A stretch of 64,000 nucleotides of DNA from Kutzneria viridogrisea (GCA_014138725.1 JACJID010000003.1:124001-188000), one strand, 5' to 3'. Positions 47,157 to 56,438 are shown, numbered from the stretch's first letter. Notes: generated from the letters alone by a model not told the origin. Made by a program: numbers and translations.

Positions 47157-49004
47157 GTGGGGTTCCAGACGCCGCTCTATGAATTGTCCGATTACCTGAA
47201 GTGGACCACGAGCGGCAAGATCCAGCTGCCCGACTTCCAGCGTGGCTACAAGTGGGACGACGAGCGCATCCGTCAGCTGCTCGTCACCATTCTGCGTGGC
47301 CACCCGCTCGGGGTCGTGATGTTGCTGAAGACCGGCAACAGCCAGGTGCGCTTCAAGCCCAAGCCGCTCGAGGGCGCGAACCCGGCTCCGGACGCCGTGC
47401 CCGAGCAGCTGTTGCTCGATGGCCAGCAGCGACTGACCTCGCTCACCCAGGCGCTGACCGGCACCGGCGTGGTGGCGACGATGGACAGCCGTGGCAAGTT
47501 GCTCAGTCGGCGCTACTACATCGACATGCCGCTGGCGCTGGCAGGGGAAGACCGCATCGACGAGGCGGTCGTCTCGATCCCCGGAGACGGTGTCGTGCGC
47601 GCCAACTTCGGCAAGGACATCGTCCTCGATCTGTCCAGCCCCGAGAAGGAGCGGGCCAACGGCTACTTTCCCCTCCGTCTGCTCTTCGGCGGAGCGGAGA
47701 CGGTGACCTGGCTGTTCGCCCTCGACGACAAGGAGCAGGCCAGCCAGTTCCACGCCCAGGTGGTCCAACCCGCCACGACCTACAACATCCCCGCGATCGA
47801 GCTGGACAACTCGACCAGCAAAGCCGCCGTCGCGACCGTGTTCGAGAAGGTCAACACCGGAGGTCTGCCACTGAACGTCTTCGAGCTGCTGACCGCGACC
47901 TTCGCCGGCGATAAGGACTACTTCGACGCGAATGGGACCGACTTCCGGCTCAACGACGACTGGAAAGAGACCGAAGCTAAGTTCGCCGCCTACCCCGTGC
48001 TGGCGGGACTGGAGAACACAGACTTCCTCCAAGCCGTCACACTGCTGGCGACCCGCAAGCGCAACCGAGCCGACACCAGCGCTCGCCGGTCCGCGGTCTC
48101 CGCCAAGCGTGAGGACGTCCTCAAGCTCACGCTGGCCGACTACCTCGAATGGGTCGGGGCACTGCGCGAAGCGTTCATCTGGGCGGCCGACTTCCTGGCT
48201 GACCGCCACATCTTCGATGTCCGGTTTCTGCCCTACCCCAAGCAGCTGGTGCCGCTGGCCGCGATCAGGGTGGTGATGGGTGCGGACGCCGACCTCATCG
48301 GTCCCCGCGAGTGGATCACTCGCTGGTTCTGGTGCGGCATCCTGGGTGAGCTCTATGGCGGCGCCATCGAGACCCGCTTCGTCCGCGACGTCGAACAGGT
48401 GCCGGACTGGGCCCGTCGCCTCGAGGGAGCCGCCACCCCCAACACCGTGCAGGACGCGACGTTCGTCGAGTCGAGGCTGCACTCGCTGCGCACCCGCGGC
48501 GCGGCGGCCTACAAGGGCCTCTACGCGCTACTGCTGGGCAACCAGGCTCGAGACTGGATGGAGGACAAGGCGCTGGACAAGGTCCAATACACCAACCTCG
48601 CCATTGACATCCACCACGTCTTCCCGCAGAAGTGGTGCACCGAGCACGCCATCGACGACGAGCGCCGCGAGAGCATCATCAACAAGACCGCGATCTCAGC
48701 GCGCACGAACCGCACCATCGGCGGGGCGGCGCCGTCAAAGTATCTGCAGGTGATCGAGGAGAAGGCCCAGATCGCGGGCACACGGCTGGATACGCTGCTC
48801 GACTCCCATCTGGTCCCCGCGCAGCAGCTGCGGACCGACGACTTCGACGGCTACTTCACGATCCGGCGGGAATCCCTGTGCCGGCTCGTCGAAGAGGCCA
48901 TGGGCAAGCCCGTGCCCCGCGATATCGCCAGCGGACACGCTGAGGAGGACTCGGCCCAGTTCGCCATCGCCGAAGTCACCGAAGCACCGGACGAAGCGAA
49001 CTGA
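47157..49004 (+). CDS. DUF262-DUF1524 (GmrSD-like) putative type IV restriction/defence protein
   Basis: 615 residues from GTG 47157 after GGAGGGGGA. The N-terminal DUF262 domain has LPDFQRGYKWDDERIRQLL (24-42) and QLLLDGQQRLTSL with DGQQR at 88-92, the ParB-like NTP-binding motif. The C-terminal DUF1524 HNH domain has LAIDIHHVFPQKWC (about 482-495) and NKTAISARTNRTIGG (about 509-523), the His-Asn core of the nuclease. Single-chain fusions of GmrS- and GmrD-like parts are known to cut modified DNA (glucosylated cytosine, or phosphorothioate for SspE relatives). All key motifs look intact. It is likely a phage-defence gene. Confidence 0.9.
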   Translation: MGFQTPLYELSDYLKWTTSGKIQLPDFQRGYKWDDERIRQLLVTILRGHPLGVVMLLKTGNSQVRFKPKPLEGANPAPDAVPEQLLLDGQQRLTSLTQALTGTGVVATMDSRGKLLSRRYYIDMPLALAGEDRIDEAVVSIPGDGVVRANFGKDIVLDLSSPEKERANGYFPLRLLFGGAETVTWLFALDDKEQASQFHAQVVQPATTYNIPAIELDNSTSKAAVATVFEKVNTGGLPLNVFELLTATFAGDKDYFDANGTDFRLNDDWKETEAKFAAYPVLAGLENTDFLQAVTLLATRKRNRADTSARRSAVSAKREDVLKLTLADYLEWVGALREAFIWAADFLADRHIFDVRFLPYPKQLVPLAAIRVVMGADADLIGPREWITRWFWCGILGELYGGAIETRFVRDVEQVPDWARRLEGAATPNTVQDATFVESRLHSLRTRGAAAYKGLYALLLGNQARDWMEDKALDKVQYTNLAIDIHHVFPQKWCTEHAIDDERRESIINKTAISARTNRTIGGAAPSKYLQVIEEKAQIAGTRLDTLLDSHLVPAQQLRTDDFDGYFTIRRESLCRLVEEAMGKPVPRDIASGHAEEDSAQFAIAEVTEAPDEAN

Positions 49005-49171
49005 GGACGACGCTCGTGCCAGACCTGGGCACACGGACGCCGTGTCGAGGCGCCAGGTCACGCCGACCGGTGCGGATGGCCGGCGGCCGGTTGGCGATCC
49101 CGGCCGCCGCACCTCCTCAGCGACGGGTGCGCTTGTTTCACATCTGTGCAGCCTGGCTGAGACTGAGGTGT

Positions 49172-49450
49172 TCAGGTATGCGTATTCTCAGTCAGCTTTG
49201 CCGAAGCGGCGTGAGCGTTGGGCCTCCCATATGGGGTAGTCGAGACTCCTCTCGCATGCCGGCGCGAGAGCATCCACGCAGTCACGGCGCTCACACCAGC
49301 TAATGACCAGCCCGCCACGGCGATCAAGGCAAGCGCAAACACTCCTGCGAGCACCACTAGGGTCAACATCCTTCGGAACCGCCGACGGTCTCGCAAGCAT
49401 CTATCCAGGAACTCCAACCACGAGTGAGGATTGCAATGTGTGCGGTTCAT
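49172..49450 (-). CDS. Small single-/double-TM protein
   Basis: 92 residues from ATG 49450 (MNRTHCNPHSWLEFLDRCLR) with GAGGG five bases upstream. One long hydrophobic stretch (MLTLVVLAGVFALALIAVAG, SLAGVSAVTAWML) is flanked by a basic RDRRRFRR. Its start overlaps the stop of the 317-residue gene by four bases, so it is co-translated. The function is probably tied to that gene. Confidence 0.72.
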   Translation of the reverse strand: MNRTHCNPHSWLEFLDRCLRDRRRFRRMLTLVVLAGVFALALIAVAGWSLAGVSAVTAWMLSRRHARGVSTTPYGRPNAHAASAKLTENTHT

Positions 49451-50400
49451 CGTGCCCTCGACCACCGTCCGAAGAGGTCCGAGTACTCGGTTCGGGGTCG
49501 TTCCAGAACGAGTCTGGCCTTGCCGAACCGGACCTCGGACTGGTTCGCACCCTTGACCACTGCCCTCGCACCTTTGAGGCCGACGATCTCGTGTGTGAGG
49601 GCGTGAGCCACATCCGCTGGCGGTACCGAACCAAGGCCACCCCAGCGAAGAACCCATTCGGTGCCCTCGCCCCACAGGTGCAGGAATGGCCAGTAGTCTT
49701 TGTCGCGACCCCTATGAGCGATGTCGTCGTGGACGAGTCGGCTGACTGCCCAGCCCTCCTGCTTATGCCAGCAGGTGAGGCGCGCCGTCACTCCCGCGAG
49801 CAGATATTCGGCGTCGGCGTGTATCGGCGGGACAGCGTCAAGCACGGCCCTCTCTCGGGGACCGATCGCACAGTCACGACGCATGGCGGCGAAGTGCGTG
49901 TCGAAGAACCATGATGGCTTGCGGCGTCGGTGGTTGTAGTACTCGAAATACCTAAACCGCAATAGTGCACCAGTAGGTACATGCCGCAGAACCAGAGCCT
50001 CGCCGTCGTTTTCCACGGCCTCTGCGCGCAGACCCGGTACGCCGTGAGTGGAGTCCCCTGGGCTGTCGGCAACGCACTGTACGAGATGGTCGGGGGTTGG
50101 AGTCAAGATGCTCAGGTCGTCATACTGTGCTGAGAGGATGACCGGGTTCCAGGTCAAGTGCGATACGCCGCTGTAGGCCACTCGGCGATCCGTGTCGCCG
50201 AGCCTGAATTCGTCCGGGACGTCTAGGGTGTTGAGCAAGAGCACTGCCATCAGCGCGCGGAACTGTCGTTGAGCGGGCAAGCACTCATCCAGACCAATAC
50301 GGGTCCGCGCTATACCTCGGCCGGCCAGCCAACGTGGCTCTTCGGTGTACTCGGAGCGGGCGGCGCCCAGCTTGCGGCGTGGTGAGCTACCTCGTGACAT
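49447..50400 (-). CDS. Hypothetical protein, unknown family
   Basis: 317 residues from ATG 50400 with GGGAG upstream; the 62 residues before it are rejected. No membrane segments or signal. Distinct stretches: RQFRALMAVLLLNTLDVPDE, VSHLTWNPVILSAQYDDLSI, FRYFEYYNHRRRKPSWFFDT, CWHKQEGWAVSRLVHDDIAH, DYWPFLHLWGEGTEWVLRWG. The abundance of Trp and Tyr and the lone operon with a membrane protein suggest a sensor-effector pair, but no catalytic motif is recognised. Confidence 0.72.
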   Translation of the reverse strand: MSRGSSPRRKLGAARSEYTEEPRWLAGRGIARTRIGLDECLPAQRQFRALMAVLLLNTLDVPDEFRLGDTDRRVAYSGVSHLTWNPVILSAQYDDLSILTPTPDHLVQCVADSPGDSTHGVPGLRAEAVENDGEALVLRHVPTGALLRFRYFEYYNHRRRKPSWFFDTHFAAMRRDCAIGPRERAVLDAVPPIHADAEYLLAGVTARLTCWHKQEGWAVSRLVHDDIAHRGRDKDYWPFLHLWGEGTEWVLRWGGLGSVPPADVAHALTHEIVGLKGARAVVKGANQSEVRFGKARLVLERPRTEYSDLFGRWSRAR

Positions 50401-50789
50401 CGTGCGTCTCCCTGCTGCCCAGACCCAGCCACAGACACACACGCCAGTCCTACTGACGACAAGCCGACGCGGAAGCGCAAGGCGGATGCCCCACATCCTC
50501 TTGCTGCTGATCGAGTCGTCTGGGAGACCCGTCGCAGCCCCGGACCCTTGCGTGCCGAGTGAGGTCACTCTACACCGCTGGCGCATCGAGATACTGCGCC
50601 CAACCCTCGAACGTCACGACTACTCGAAAGCCCGGTTCAGCGTCAGTTCCTACCGCTGAGATCTGCCCAGCAAAGAAACACCACAGAACTGAGACTGATC
50701 TTGAACGTCGCCGCCTGAGACTGACGAGAAGCCGCAAGCTGCAGAAGCTCGACATCTCATTGGCGGCGGGATGCTACAACCCTGCGGGT
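50401..50789. other. Gene-free stretch
   Basis: Promoter region of the leftward unknown pair. Nothing recognised. Confidence 0.4.
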
Positions 50790-51143
50790 TCAGGCGGGCA
50801 CCCTGGCGGTGCCCGGTGCGATCATGCCCCGGGTTTGGCCCGGAGGCGGGACCAGCCCTGGGCCTCCAGCCAGCCCCACATCCACTCCACCTCCGCCACG
50901 ATCGACCAGGCCGCGCTCCCAACTCCCCCACCGGCCACGCCCGAAACCGTGGACAAGGCCATGCAGGCCGTGCACGGCCTGGACGACCGCGTTCCGGTGA
51001 GCGAGCAGCTCGTCCAGCACCGCGGTGTCCTCCCCGGCCTGGCGGCGGTGCTCGCGCGCAGCGAGCGTCCTGGTCACCATCACGGTCAGGCCGACGGTCA
51101 CCCCGTTGATCGCCTGCGCCAGGTCCTCCTGGGCCAGATCCAC
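50790..51143 (-). CDS. Doubtful small hypothetical protein
   Basis: About 117 residues from a GTG at 51143. DLAQEDLAQAINGVTVGLTV, TAVLDELLAHRNAVVQAVHG and a Gly-rich tail are protein-like, but the ribosome site is poor and the plus strand is also open. Kept at low confidence. Confidence 0.35.
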   Translation of the reverse strand: MDLAQEDLAQAINGVTVGLTVMVTRTLAAREHRRQAGEDTAVLDELLAHRNAVVQAVHGLHGLVHGFGRGRWGSWERGLVDRGGGGVDVGLAGGPGLVPPPGQTRGMIAPGTARVPA

Positions 51144-51265
51144 GCACGCAACCTGGCCCCGCGCGCCGGGGCCTGCCCAGGGTCGAAGGACCGCACCGGA
51201 CGCAGCCCGACAGGCACCCGACTGCAGGAGTCGACACGGCAACCTTGGGCACTAGCGTCGAGCAG

Positions 51266-52042
51266 GTGAGCGATGATCACGATGAATCGGCCGACGCTGC
51301 ACCAGGGACCGATGCGCACCGGGCCGGTGAGTGGTGGATCTACGCCGACTATCAACTCCTAGCCGACGGCCTGACCGAGGGCCTGGACGAGACCGAACTG
51401 GCCCGGCGGCTGGGCCGCACCATCGACGCGGTGCGCTCCCGGCTGCCCTGGCTGGTCGACCCCGACGCAGCCGTCCCCAGCACCCAAGCGCTGGACTGGT
51501 TACGCGCAGCCTTCGACGACGATGAGCACTACAACTGGCCCGGCGCGCTGCGCGAGCACCATGCCAGGAAGAACAGGCCCTACTTCGACCACCGCGCCGA
51601 CCGCGCCCTGCACCAGGCCTGGGACGCCCGGCAGCCAATGCCGCAGCTCGTGGCCGCGCTCGGGATCGACGACGACCTGGTCATCGCCCAGCATCTGATG
51701 GCCCTGGGCCTGGCGGGCACCGCGCTGGAGATCGCCGGCTGGCTCGGCACCGTCCCCGGCGGCAGGCTGGAGCGCCGCGTCCGGCTGATGCGCGAACGGG
51801 CGGGCACCGCGGTGTGGATCCTGGTCGCCGACGGCCTGGCCACGGGTCGGCACATCTCGGTGCACGACACCCAGGACGACGCCCAGCAGGCGGTAACCGA
51901 GCTGCTACAGCAGCACCGCCACCCTGACACCACGGTCAGCCAGCTGACGTGGACCATCGCCGAGCGCATGCTGGGCTGCGGGGCCACCGGCCCGACCTGG
52001 CACGACAAGCTCCTGCCGCTGCAGGCCTACCCCGGCGATTGA
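51266..52042 (+). CDS. Hypothetical protein with N-terminal HTH-like segment
   Basis: 258 residues from GTG 51266 (TTG 51245 possible). YQLLADGLTEGLDETELARR then LGRTIDAVRSRLPWL looks like a Myb/HTH DNA-binding turn. The rest is helical (VAALGIDDDLVIAQHLMALG, SQLTWTIAERMLG) with no known domain. Codon bias is strongly coding. A regulator is possible. Confidence 0.68.
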   Translation: MSDDHDESADAAPGTDAHRAGEWWIYADYQLLADGLTEGLDETELARRLGRTIDAVRSRLPWLVDPDAAVPSTQALDWLRAAFDDDEHYNWPGALREHHARKNRPYFDHRADRALHQAWDARQPMPQLVAALGIDDDLVIAQHLMALGLAGTALEIAGWLGTVPGGRLERRVRLMRERAGTAVWILVADGLATGRHISVHDTQDDAQQAVTELLQQHRHPDTTVSQLTWTIAERMLGCGATGPTWHDKLLPLQAYPGD

Positions 52043-52158
52043 TCACCCCTGTCGCGACCAGGAACCGGCCACGGAGCGGACTGGCGGAGGGTACGGCAAA
52101 CAGCTGTTAGCGGTATCTGAGGCGCATCCAGGCAGGCAACCGCACGCATGGGCCCCGG

Positions 52159-52536
52159 CTAGGCGTACTGCGTGAGCTCAAACATCTTCTCGATCACGCG
52201 AGCTGGGATCACATCGTCGTCCTCGACCATGTCCCGGGCGATCAGCTCGTCAACGCAGTTGATCACGCCGCCGTTCGGGGTGTCCAGATGCGTCGCGATC
52301 AGCTCCACCAGCACCGACAACAGGTCCATCTCGATGTCCTCGTGGCTGCCCCGGCACAGGGCAACCGTGGTGCCGCCATCCCCCGCTGCGGGGCACCGCG
52401 TCACCACCTCCACCTGCCAGCGGATGCTGCTGGTCGCACTGGAAGCGGCCGCAGGGACGACACGGATCGTGACGATCTGGTCCGCGCGGACAGCGGTCCG
52501 CGTCCAGTTGTCCTGCACCCACAGCTTGCACGTCAT
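52159..52536 (-). CDS. Hypothetical protein
   Basis: 125 residues from ATG 52536 (MTCKLWVQDNWTRTAVRADQ). A beta-rich first half (VTIRVVPAAASSATSSIRWQ) is followed by helices (MDLLSVLVELIATHLDTPNG, VINCVDELIARDMVEDDDVI). The ribosome site GGAGG is rather far (16 bases). Convergent with the HTH-like gene. No family recognised. Confidence 0.5.
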   Translation of the reverse strand: MTCKLWVQDNWTRTAVRADQIVTIRVVPAAASSATSSIRWQVEVVTRCPAAGDGGTTVALCRGSHEDIEMDLLSVLVELIATHLDTPNGGVINCVDELIARDMVEDDDVIPARVIEKMFELTQYA

Positions 52537-52945
52537 CCGGTGACCGTAGCGACCTCCGTGCTCATCGACCGGTGGTGGGAGCTGGTACCTCCAGCACTGC
52601 GAACACCAGCTCCCCGTCCACGGCGCTGCGCCGGGTGCGCACCGGCTGGAGGTCCCCGGCGTCGAGCGGTCACAGGCCCAGGCCATAACCGAGTTGCTGC
52701 TGGATGCCGTGCTGGTGGCTGTACCCGCTGTCCAGGTGGGGTGAGCGCTCGGCCCGGCGCTGCGCGGCCGGCCGTCCTGGGGGCCTGCTGCTCGTGCTGC
52801 CCCGTCATGCGCAGGCCCGCTTCCTAGGTCGCCTGGGCGGTGGCCATCCTGATCCGCAGGCCTTGCTTCTCGTTGGGACTCCCCGGCGGGTCAAGGAGGG
52901 CATGGCGCATGTCACGCCAGGGTTTGTATCCAGCGGGCTGACGAG
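52537..52945. other. Gene-free stretch
   Basis: Nothing recognised. Confidence 0.4.
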
Positions 52946-53494
52946 GTGAGCATGCGAACACTGCAAAGCTTCTTCAGCGTGCTGGGTCTGCGGCTCAGTG
53001 CCGGTGCCACAACCGTGGCGGAGGCAGCGTTCCAAGACCGGCTGTGGCGGCCCGGCTTGGCGACGCTGCACGGCCTCACACAAATCCGCATCGTCCACTG
53101 GATGGCCGCCCCGGATGTCGCGCTGGCGCGGAGACTGCGCAGCGGGGATGAGGATCCTCTACGCCGGGCACATGCGGACTCCCAGGCGCACAAACGCGGC
53201 GGCGCACGCACGGGACCACGCCGCGGTCGACCGCGTCTCGGTAGACACCTCACGGATCGAGGTCGATACCATCCAATGGCCATATCCCTGCGCTCGACGA
53301 GATCGTGGCGTTCCTCAACGGCCGAGGCCGCGGAGCAGGCCGACCGTAGTCGGATCCGCATGCCTGCCGCCAAGAGTGACCTCACAACTGACCGCACCCC
53401 GGGACGTTCCAACTGGCCGCCAACAGCCGGGTGCCACCGCGGCATGCTCCTGAGCAGGGGCCACGTGATCAATCACGACCTCGTGCCTGTATAG
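52946..53494 (+). CDS. Doubtful frame, partly protein-like
   Basis: The first 70 codons (MRTLQSFFSVLGLRLSAGAT, QIRIVHWMAAPDVALARRLR) look coding. The rest is Arg/Ser-rich as in a shifted frame, so this may be a frameshifted remnant. No family recognised. Confidence 0.3.
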   Translation: MSMRTLQSFFSVLGLRLSAGATTVAEAAFQDRLWRPGLATLHGLTQIRIVHWMAAPDVALARRLRSGDEDPLRRAHADSQAHKRGGARTGPRRGRPRLGRHLTDRGRYHPMAISLRSTRSWRSSTAEAAEQADRSRIRMPAAKSDLTTDRTPGRSNWPPTAGCHRGMLLSRGHVINHDLVPV

Positions 53495-53688
53495 CCAGAC
53501 GAGCAGGGACGCAGGCTGGCGTCGCTCCCGCGCTGGACCATCCACATTGCGACTCTGCGAGCCCAGCAAGACTCGGTGATCATCACACCGACGCCGAATA
53601 GTTGATGGAGCAAGCCACGCCTCACCGGTTGAAGTCCCACCACAGCCCGAACAAACGTTCTACCGTGGAGCTCTACCTGGAGGACGTG

Positions 53689-54468
53689 ATGAGCACAAGG
53701 TCGCGCATCGAGTGGACCGAGACGACCTGGAACCCGACCACCGGGTGCGATCAGGTATCCCCAGGCTGCGACAACTGCTACGCGCTGGCTTTGGCCAAGC
53801 GGCTCAAGGCGATGGGCTCAGCGAAGTACCAACTTGATGGCAACCCGCGCACCTCAGGCCCTGGGTTTGGTGTGGCCGTGCACGAGGACGCGCTCGCGCA
53901 GCCCTACCGATGGCATCAGCCGCGCCTGGTGTTCGTCAACTCCATGAGCGACTTGTTCCACGCCCGAGTGCCCACGGCCTTCGTGCAGCGAGTCTTCACG
54001 GTGATCAGTGAGACGCCGCAGCACACCTACCAGGTGTTGACCAAACGCCCCTCCCGCGTGCGCAAGCTTGCGAACCGGCTGGACTGGCCCGCCAATCTGT
54101 GGCTCGGGGTCAGCGTCGAGAGCCACGACCAACTGTCCCGCGTGGATGCTCTGCGGCAGGCGCCTGCCGCGGTGCGGTTCTTGTCCTGCGAACCGCTACT
54201 CGGCCCGCTCGATGCGCTTGATCTGGATGGGATCGGATGGGTGATCACGGGCGGGGAGTCGGGGCCAGGCGCACGGCCGTGCGCACCGCAGTGGGTGCGC
54301 CACATTCGCGACACGTGCCAGGCCGCGGGGGTGCCGTTCTTCCATAAGCAGTGGGGCGGACTGCATGCGAAGTCGCAGGGGCGTGAACTCGATGGACGCG
54401 AGCACAACGACATGCCCCTACGCCCTGTCCCAGCGGCCACCGCGGCCATTGAGACTGCCGTGCTCTAA
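53689..54468 (+). CDS. DUF5131/phage Gp37-Gp68 family three-Cys-motif protein
   Basis: 259 residues from ATG 53689 with GGAGG five bases upstream. The N-terminal IEWTETTWNPTTGCDQVSPG then CDNCYALALAKRL holds Cys20, Cys27 and Cys30 (CX6CX2C), the three-Cys motif of the Gp37/Gp68 family, thought to be radical-SAM-like. VFVNSMSDLFHARVPTAF, TYQVLTKRPSRVRKLA, LWLGVSVESHD, FLSCEPLLGPLDALDLDGIG and WVITGGESGPGARPCAPQWV are its family blocks, ending FFHKQWGG. The reaction is unknown. It is paired tail to tail with TcmP, its usual partner, overlapping by four bases. Confidence 0.92.
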   Translation: MSTRSRIEWTETTWNPTTGCDQVSPGCDNCYALALAKRLKAMGSAKYQLDGNPRTSGPGFGVAVHEDALAQPYRWHQPRLVFVNSMSDLFHARVPTAFVQRVFTVISETPQHTYQVLTKRPSRVRKLANRLDWPANLWLGVSVESHDQLSRVDALRQAPAAVRFLSCEPLLGPLDALDLDGIGWVITGGESGPGARPCAPQWVRHIRDTCQAAGVPFFHKQWGGLHAKSQGRELDGREHNDMPLRPVPAATAAIETAVL

Positions 54469-55592
54469 CGCTCCGCAGCCGCGCGCACCATTGTCTTGAT
54501 GCGGATCGCGCCGGGTGTGTCGGCCTGTATGGATCCCTGGTCACGCAGAGGGGTCAACGCTCTGATGACATGCTCGGGACGGAACGCTGTCTGGTGGAGT
54601 GCGAACTGCCGCAGGTCGTGCACGCGCGCCCCCTGCGCTGGTCCGCGTTGGATCTCCCGGAGCAGAAGCCGGCTCAGCGGTGCCAGATGCGGATCAGTGA
54701 AGTTGAACAGTGCCTCGGACTGCTCGTCACGTGGGTCACGGAACCCGACCCCGTACACGGGATCGACTTCCCAGAGCGCGTCTTTCATCTTCTCCAGTCC
54801 ACGCACGTGGTTGGTTCCGAAGACCAGGTACAGCGACTCCCCACGCCGGTCGATGAGTTCGAAGTCCAGGAGGAACGTGAACCCGGCCGTCGCCAGCGTC
54901 TGCCGATAGCAGGTCAGGACATGCTGCCGTTTGGCTGCGCCATCGGTCATGTGCTCGATCTGCCGCCAGGTGGCCGCTCCCCCGAAGACGTCGTCCGCTG
55001 CCGGCCCGAGCGTGGACACGAAGCGGATGAACGACTGAGGTCCGAGGGTCACTATGACCTCGGTCGCCGGGTTGCCCGCCAACCGCTTCAACAGTTGGTA
55101 GGAGATGGGGACGTTGCCCCAGGAGTCCAGCACCGCCAGGATGGGCTGGCCCCAGGCTCCGATCTTGTCGAGCTGCGGCTCGAGTTGATCAGTACATGTT
55201 CCGTCAACAATCACCACGGGTGTTGTGTCATGGGCCCGGGGACGCGTAGGGAAGGCCGCGACGAACTGCTCGTTGAGAGACCGGATACAACGTGGGTCGT
55301 CATCGACGAACAGGAACCGCACCACAGGGCTCTCGCTGGATACCGTTTGGAGCAAGGTCTGCATCGCGATGATGGGCGATCCAGGCTCACCCCCTGCATA
55401 GACACCGGGCCCCGCAAAGCCCTCGGCGTAGGTTGCCGACGGGTAAGCGTTGCGCGCGCCGCCAAGCAGGATGGGGAACCAGCGCTTGAGGTACCGCCGG
55501 TAGATGTCGTGCTTCGCCCCCGTGTGTTCAGCGCGTTCCCACGGCACTGGCCCATCAACCGGCACACTGACCACCCCCCGCTGAGTGGACAC
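54465..55592 (-). CDS. tcmP: Three-Cys-motif partner protein TcmP
   Basis: 375 residues. The N-terminal HTGAKHDIYRRYLKRWFPIL and YAEGFAGPGVYAGGEPGSPI (a methyltransferase-like loop) are hallmarks of TcmP. FLFVDDDPRCIRSLNEQFVA, ILAVLDSWGNVPISYQLLKR and LLDFELIDRRGESLYLVFGT follow. The C-terminal winged-helix-like end is RVHDLRQFALHQTAFRPEHV. GTG at 55592 is the first start; GTG at 55565 with a GGGGGG run upstream is an alternative. TcmP is defined by adjacency to the Gp37/Gp68-like gene, as here, though the genes usually are not convergent in my memory. Function is unestablished. Confidence 0.9.
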   Translation of the reverse strand: MSTQRGVVSVPVDGPVPWERAEHTGAKHDIYRRYLKRWFPILLGGARNAYPSATYAEGFAGPGVYAGGEPGSPIIAMQTLLQTVSSESPVVRFLFVDDDPRCIRSLNEQFVAAFPTRPRAHDTTPVVIVDGTCTDQLEPQLDKIGAWGQPILAVLDSWGNVPISYQLLKRLAGNPATEVIVTLGPQSFIRFVSTLGPAADDVFGGAATWRQIEHMTDGAAKRQHVLTCYRQTLATAGFTFLLDFELIDRRGESLYLVFGTNHVRGLEKMKDALWEVDPVYGVGFRDPRDEQSEALFNFTDPHLAPLSRLLLREIQRGPAQGARVHDLRQFALHQTAFRPEHVIRALTPLRDQGSIQADTPGAIRIKTMVRAAAER

Positions 55593-55807
55593 CCGACTCT
55601 CAGCACGCTACCGGCGGAAGGCACAGCACACAGCAAGCGCGCACCAGACCACACGAATGGAGTGCCCTGCCGGCCGAGCCCGTGAGGGGGCAAGTAAGTC
55701 AGCATCTGCCGCCAGGGCACTGGCACCGTCGAAGACCGCGGGTCCCGCCCGAGTGCCGGTTGCCTCAGCGGGCAGGCGGGTCATGCAGCGCGCAACGAGC
55801 GGCATGC

Positions 55808-55904
55808 TGATATGAAAGACGTTATCGGCGCCCCGCGCGGACCACACGGAGCTGACCAGCACGAACGCTGCGCCCCGCGCACTGTCACCAGGCACGTGAC
55901 TGAC
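55808..55904. repeat. Direct repeat R1, right copy
   Basis: Matches 37048-37144 over about 97 bases with AAAGACGTTATCGGCGC intact. Here the plus strand opens a 42-codon frame starting MKDVIGAPRGPHGADQHE at 55812, which may be a fortuitous frame. Confidence 0.8.
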
Positions 55905-55978
55905 CATCTGGGAGGGGGACCGATCCTTCGTACCTGAAGTAGTCCGGATCTGGCTCGTGGCGGAGTCCGCGCCGCCGA

Positions 55979-56200
55979 GTGTCGGCCGTTCCCTGCGACA
56001 ACAGCGGACAGGCCCTCCAGTTGGTCGCCCTGGTGTGCAGTGCCGACGGCCTGGGGGCGTCAAGCCTCGGCCTCAGCCAACTTGGGTCCGCTCTGCGTCA
56101 CAAGCCGACCGCGCTCATCCTCCGGCACCAGACGGAGGAGTGGCTGACAGACGAGTGGTCCACCAGCCGACTCCGAATAGCGCCAGATGAGATTCGGTAG
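55979..56200 (+). CDS. Small hypothetical protein, low support
   Basis: 73 residues (ALQLVALVCSADGLGASSLG, QLGSALRHKPTALILRHQTE) from GTG 55979. It is protein-like in composition, but lacks a good ribosome site or known family. Confidence 0.35.
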   Translation: MSAVPCDNSGQALQLVALVCSADGLGASSLGLSQLGSALRHKPTALILRHQTEEWLTDEWSTSRLRIAPDEIR

Positions 56201-56212
56201 GCTCGCGGACCG

Positions 56213-56386
56213 TGTCCGCTCCTCGGCCGGAGGCTCAGCCCTCCAACATCGTCCACCAGCTGCCGCAGTGCCCGCAGTGTGAAGGCGACGACCTGCGCCC
56301 CTACGGCAACGGCTCGAAGTGGATCTGTCCCACCTGCAGGTTCCTCGCCCCATGCTGTGAACCTGACACCACCTGCCGGTGGTAGC
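56213..56386 (+). CDS. 57-residue zinc-ribbon-like protein
   Basis: From GTG 56213 the frame encodes PSNIVHQLPQCPQCEGDDLR then PYGNGSKWICPTCRFLAPCC and EPDTTCRW-stop. The CPxC...CPTC spacing (16 residues) is a classical zinc ribbon. A second Cys pair (APCC) and one more Cys follow. Third positions are strongly G/C. Too short for ordinary gene finders. Ribosome site weak. Possibly DNA- or RNA-binding. Confidence 0.5.
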
Positions 56387-56438
56387 ACCCACTGAAGGCC
56401 ACCCTGGGACCGCCCTGTTCCCCGGACGCCACGACATT

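Noticed and set aside
46971-48482. Minus-strand open frame of 503 codons opposite the DUF262 gene
   Set aside because: The plus strand has family motifs (DGQQR, HNH) and a ribosome site; the antisense frame has none.
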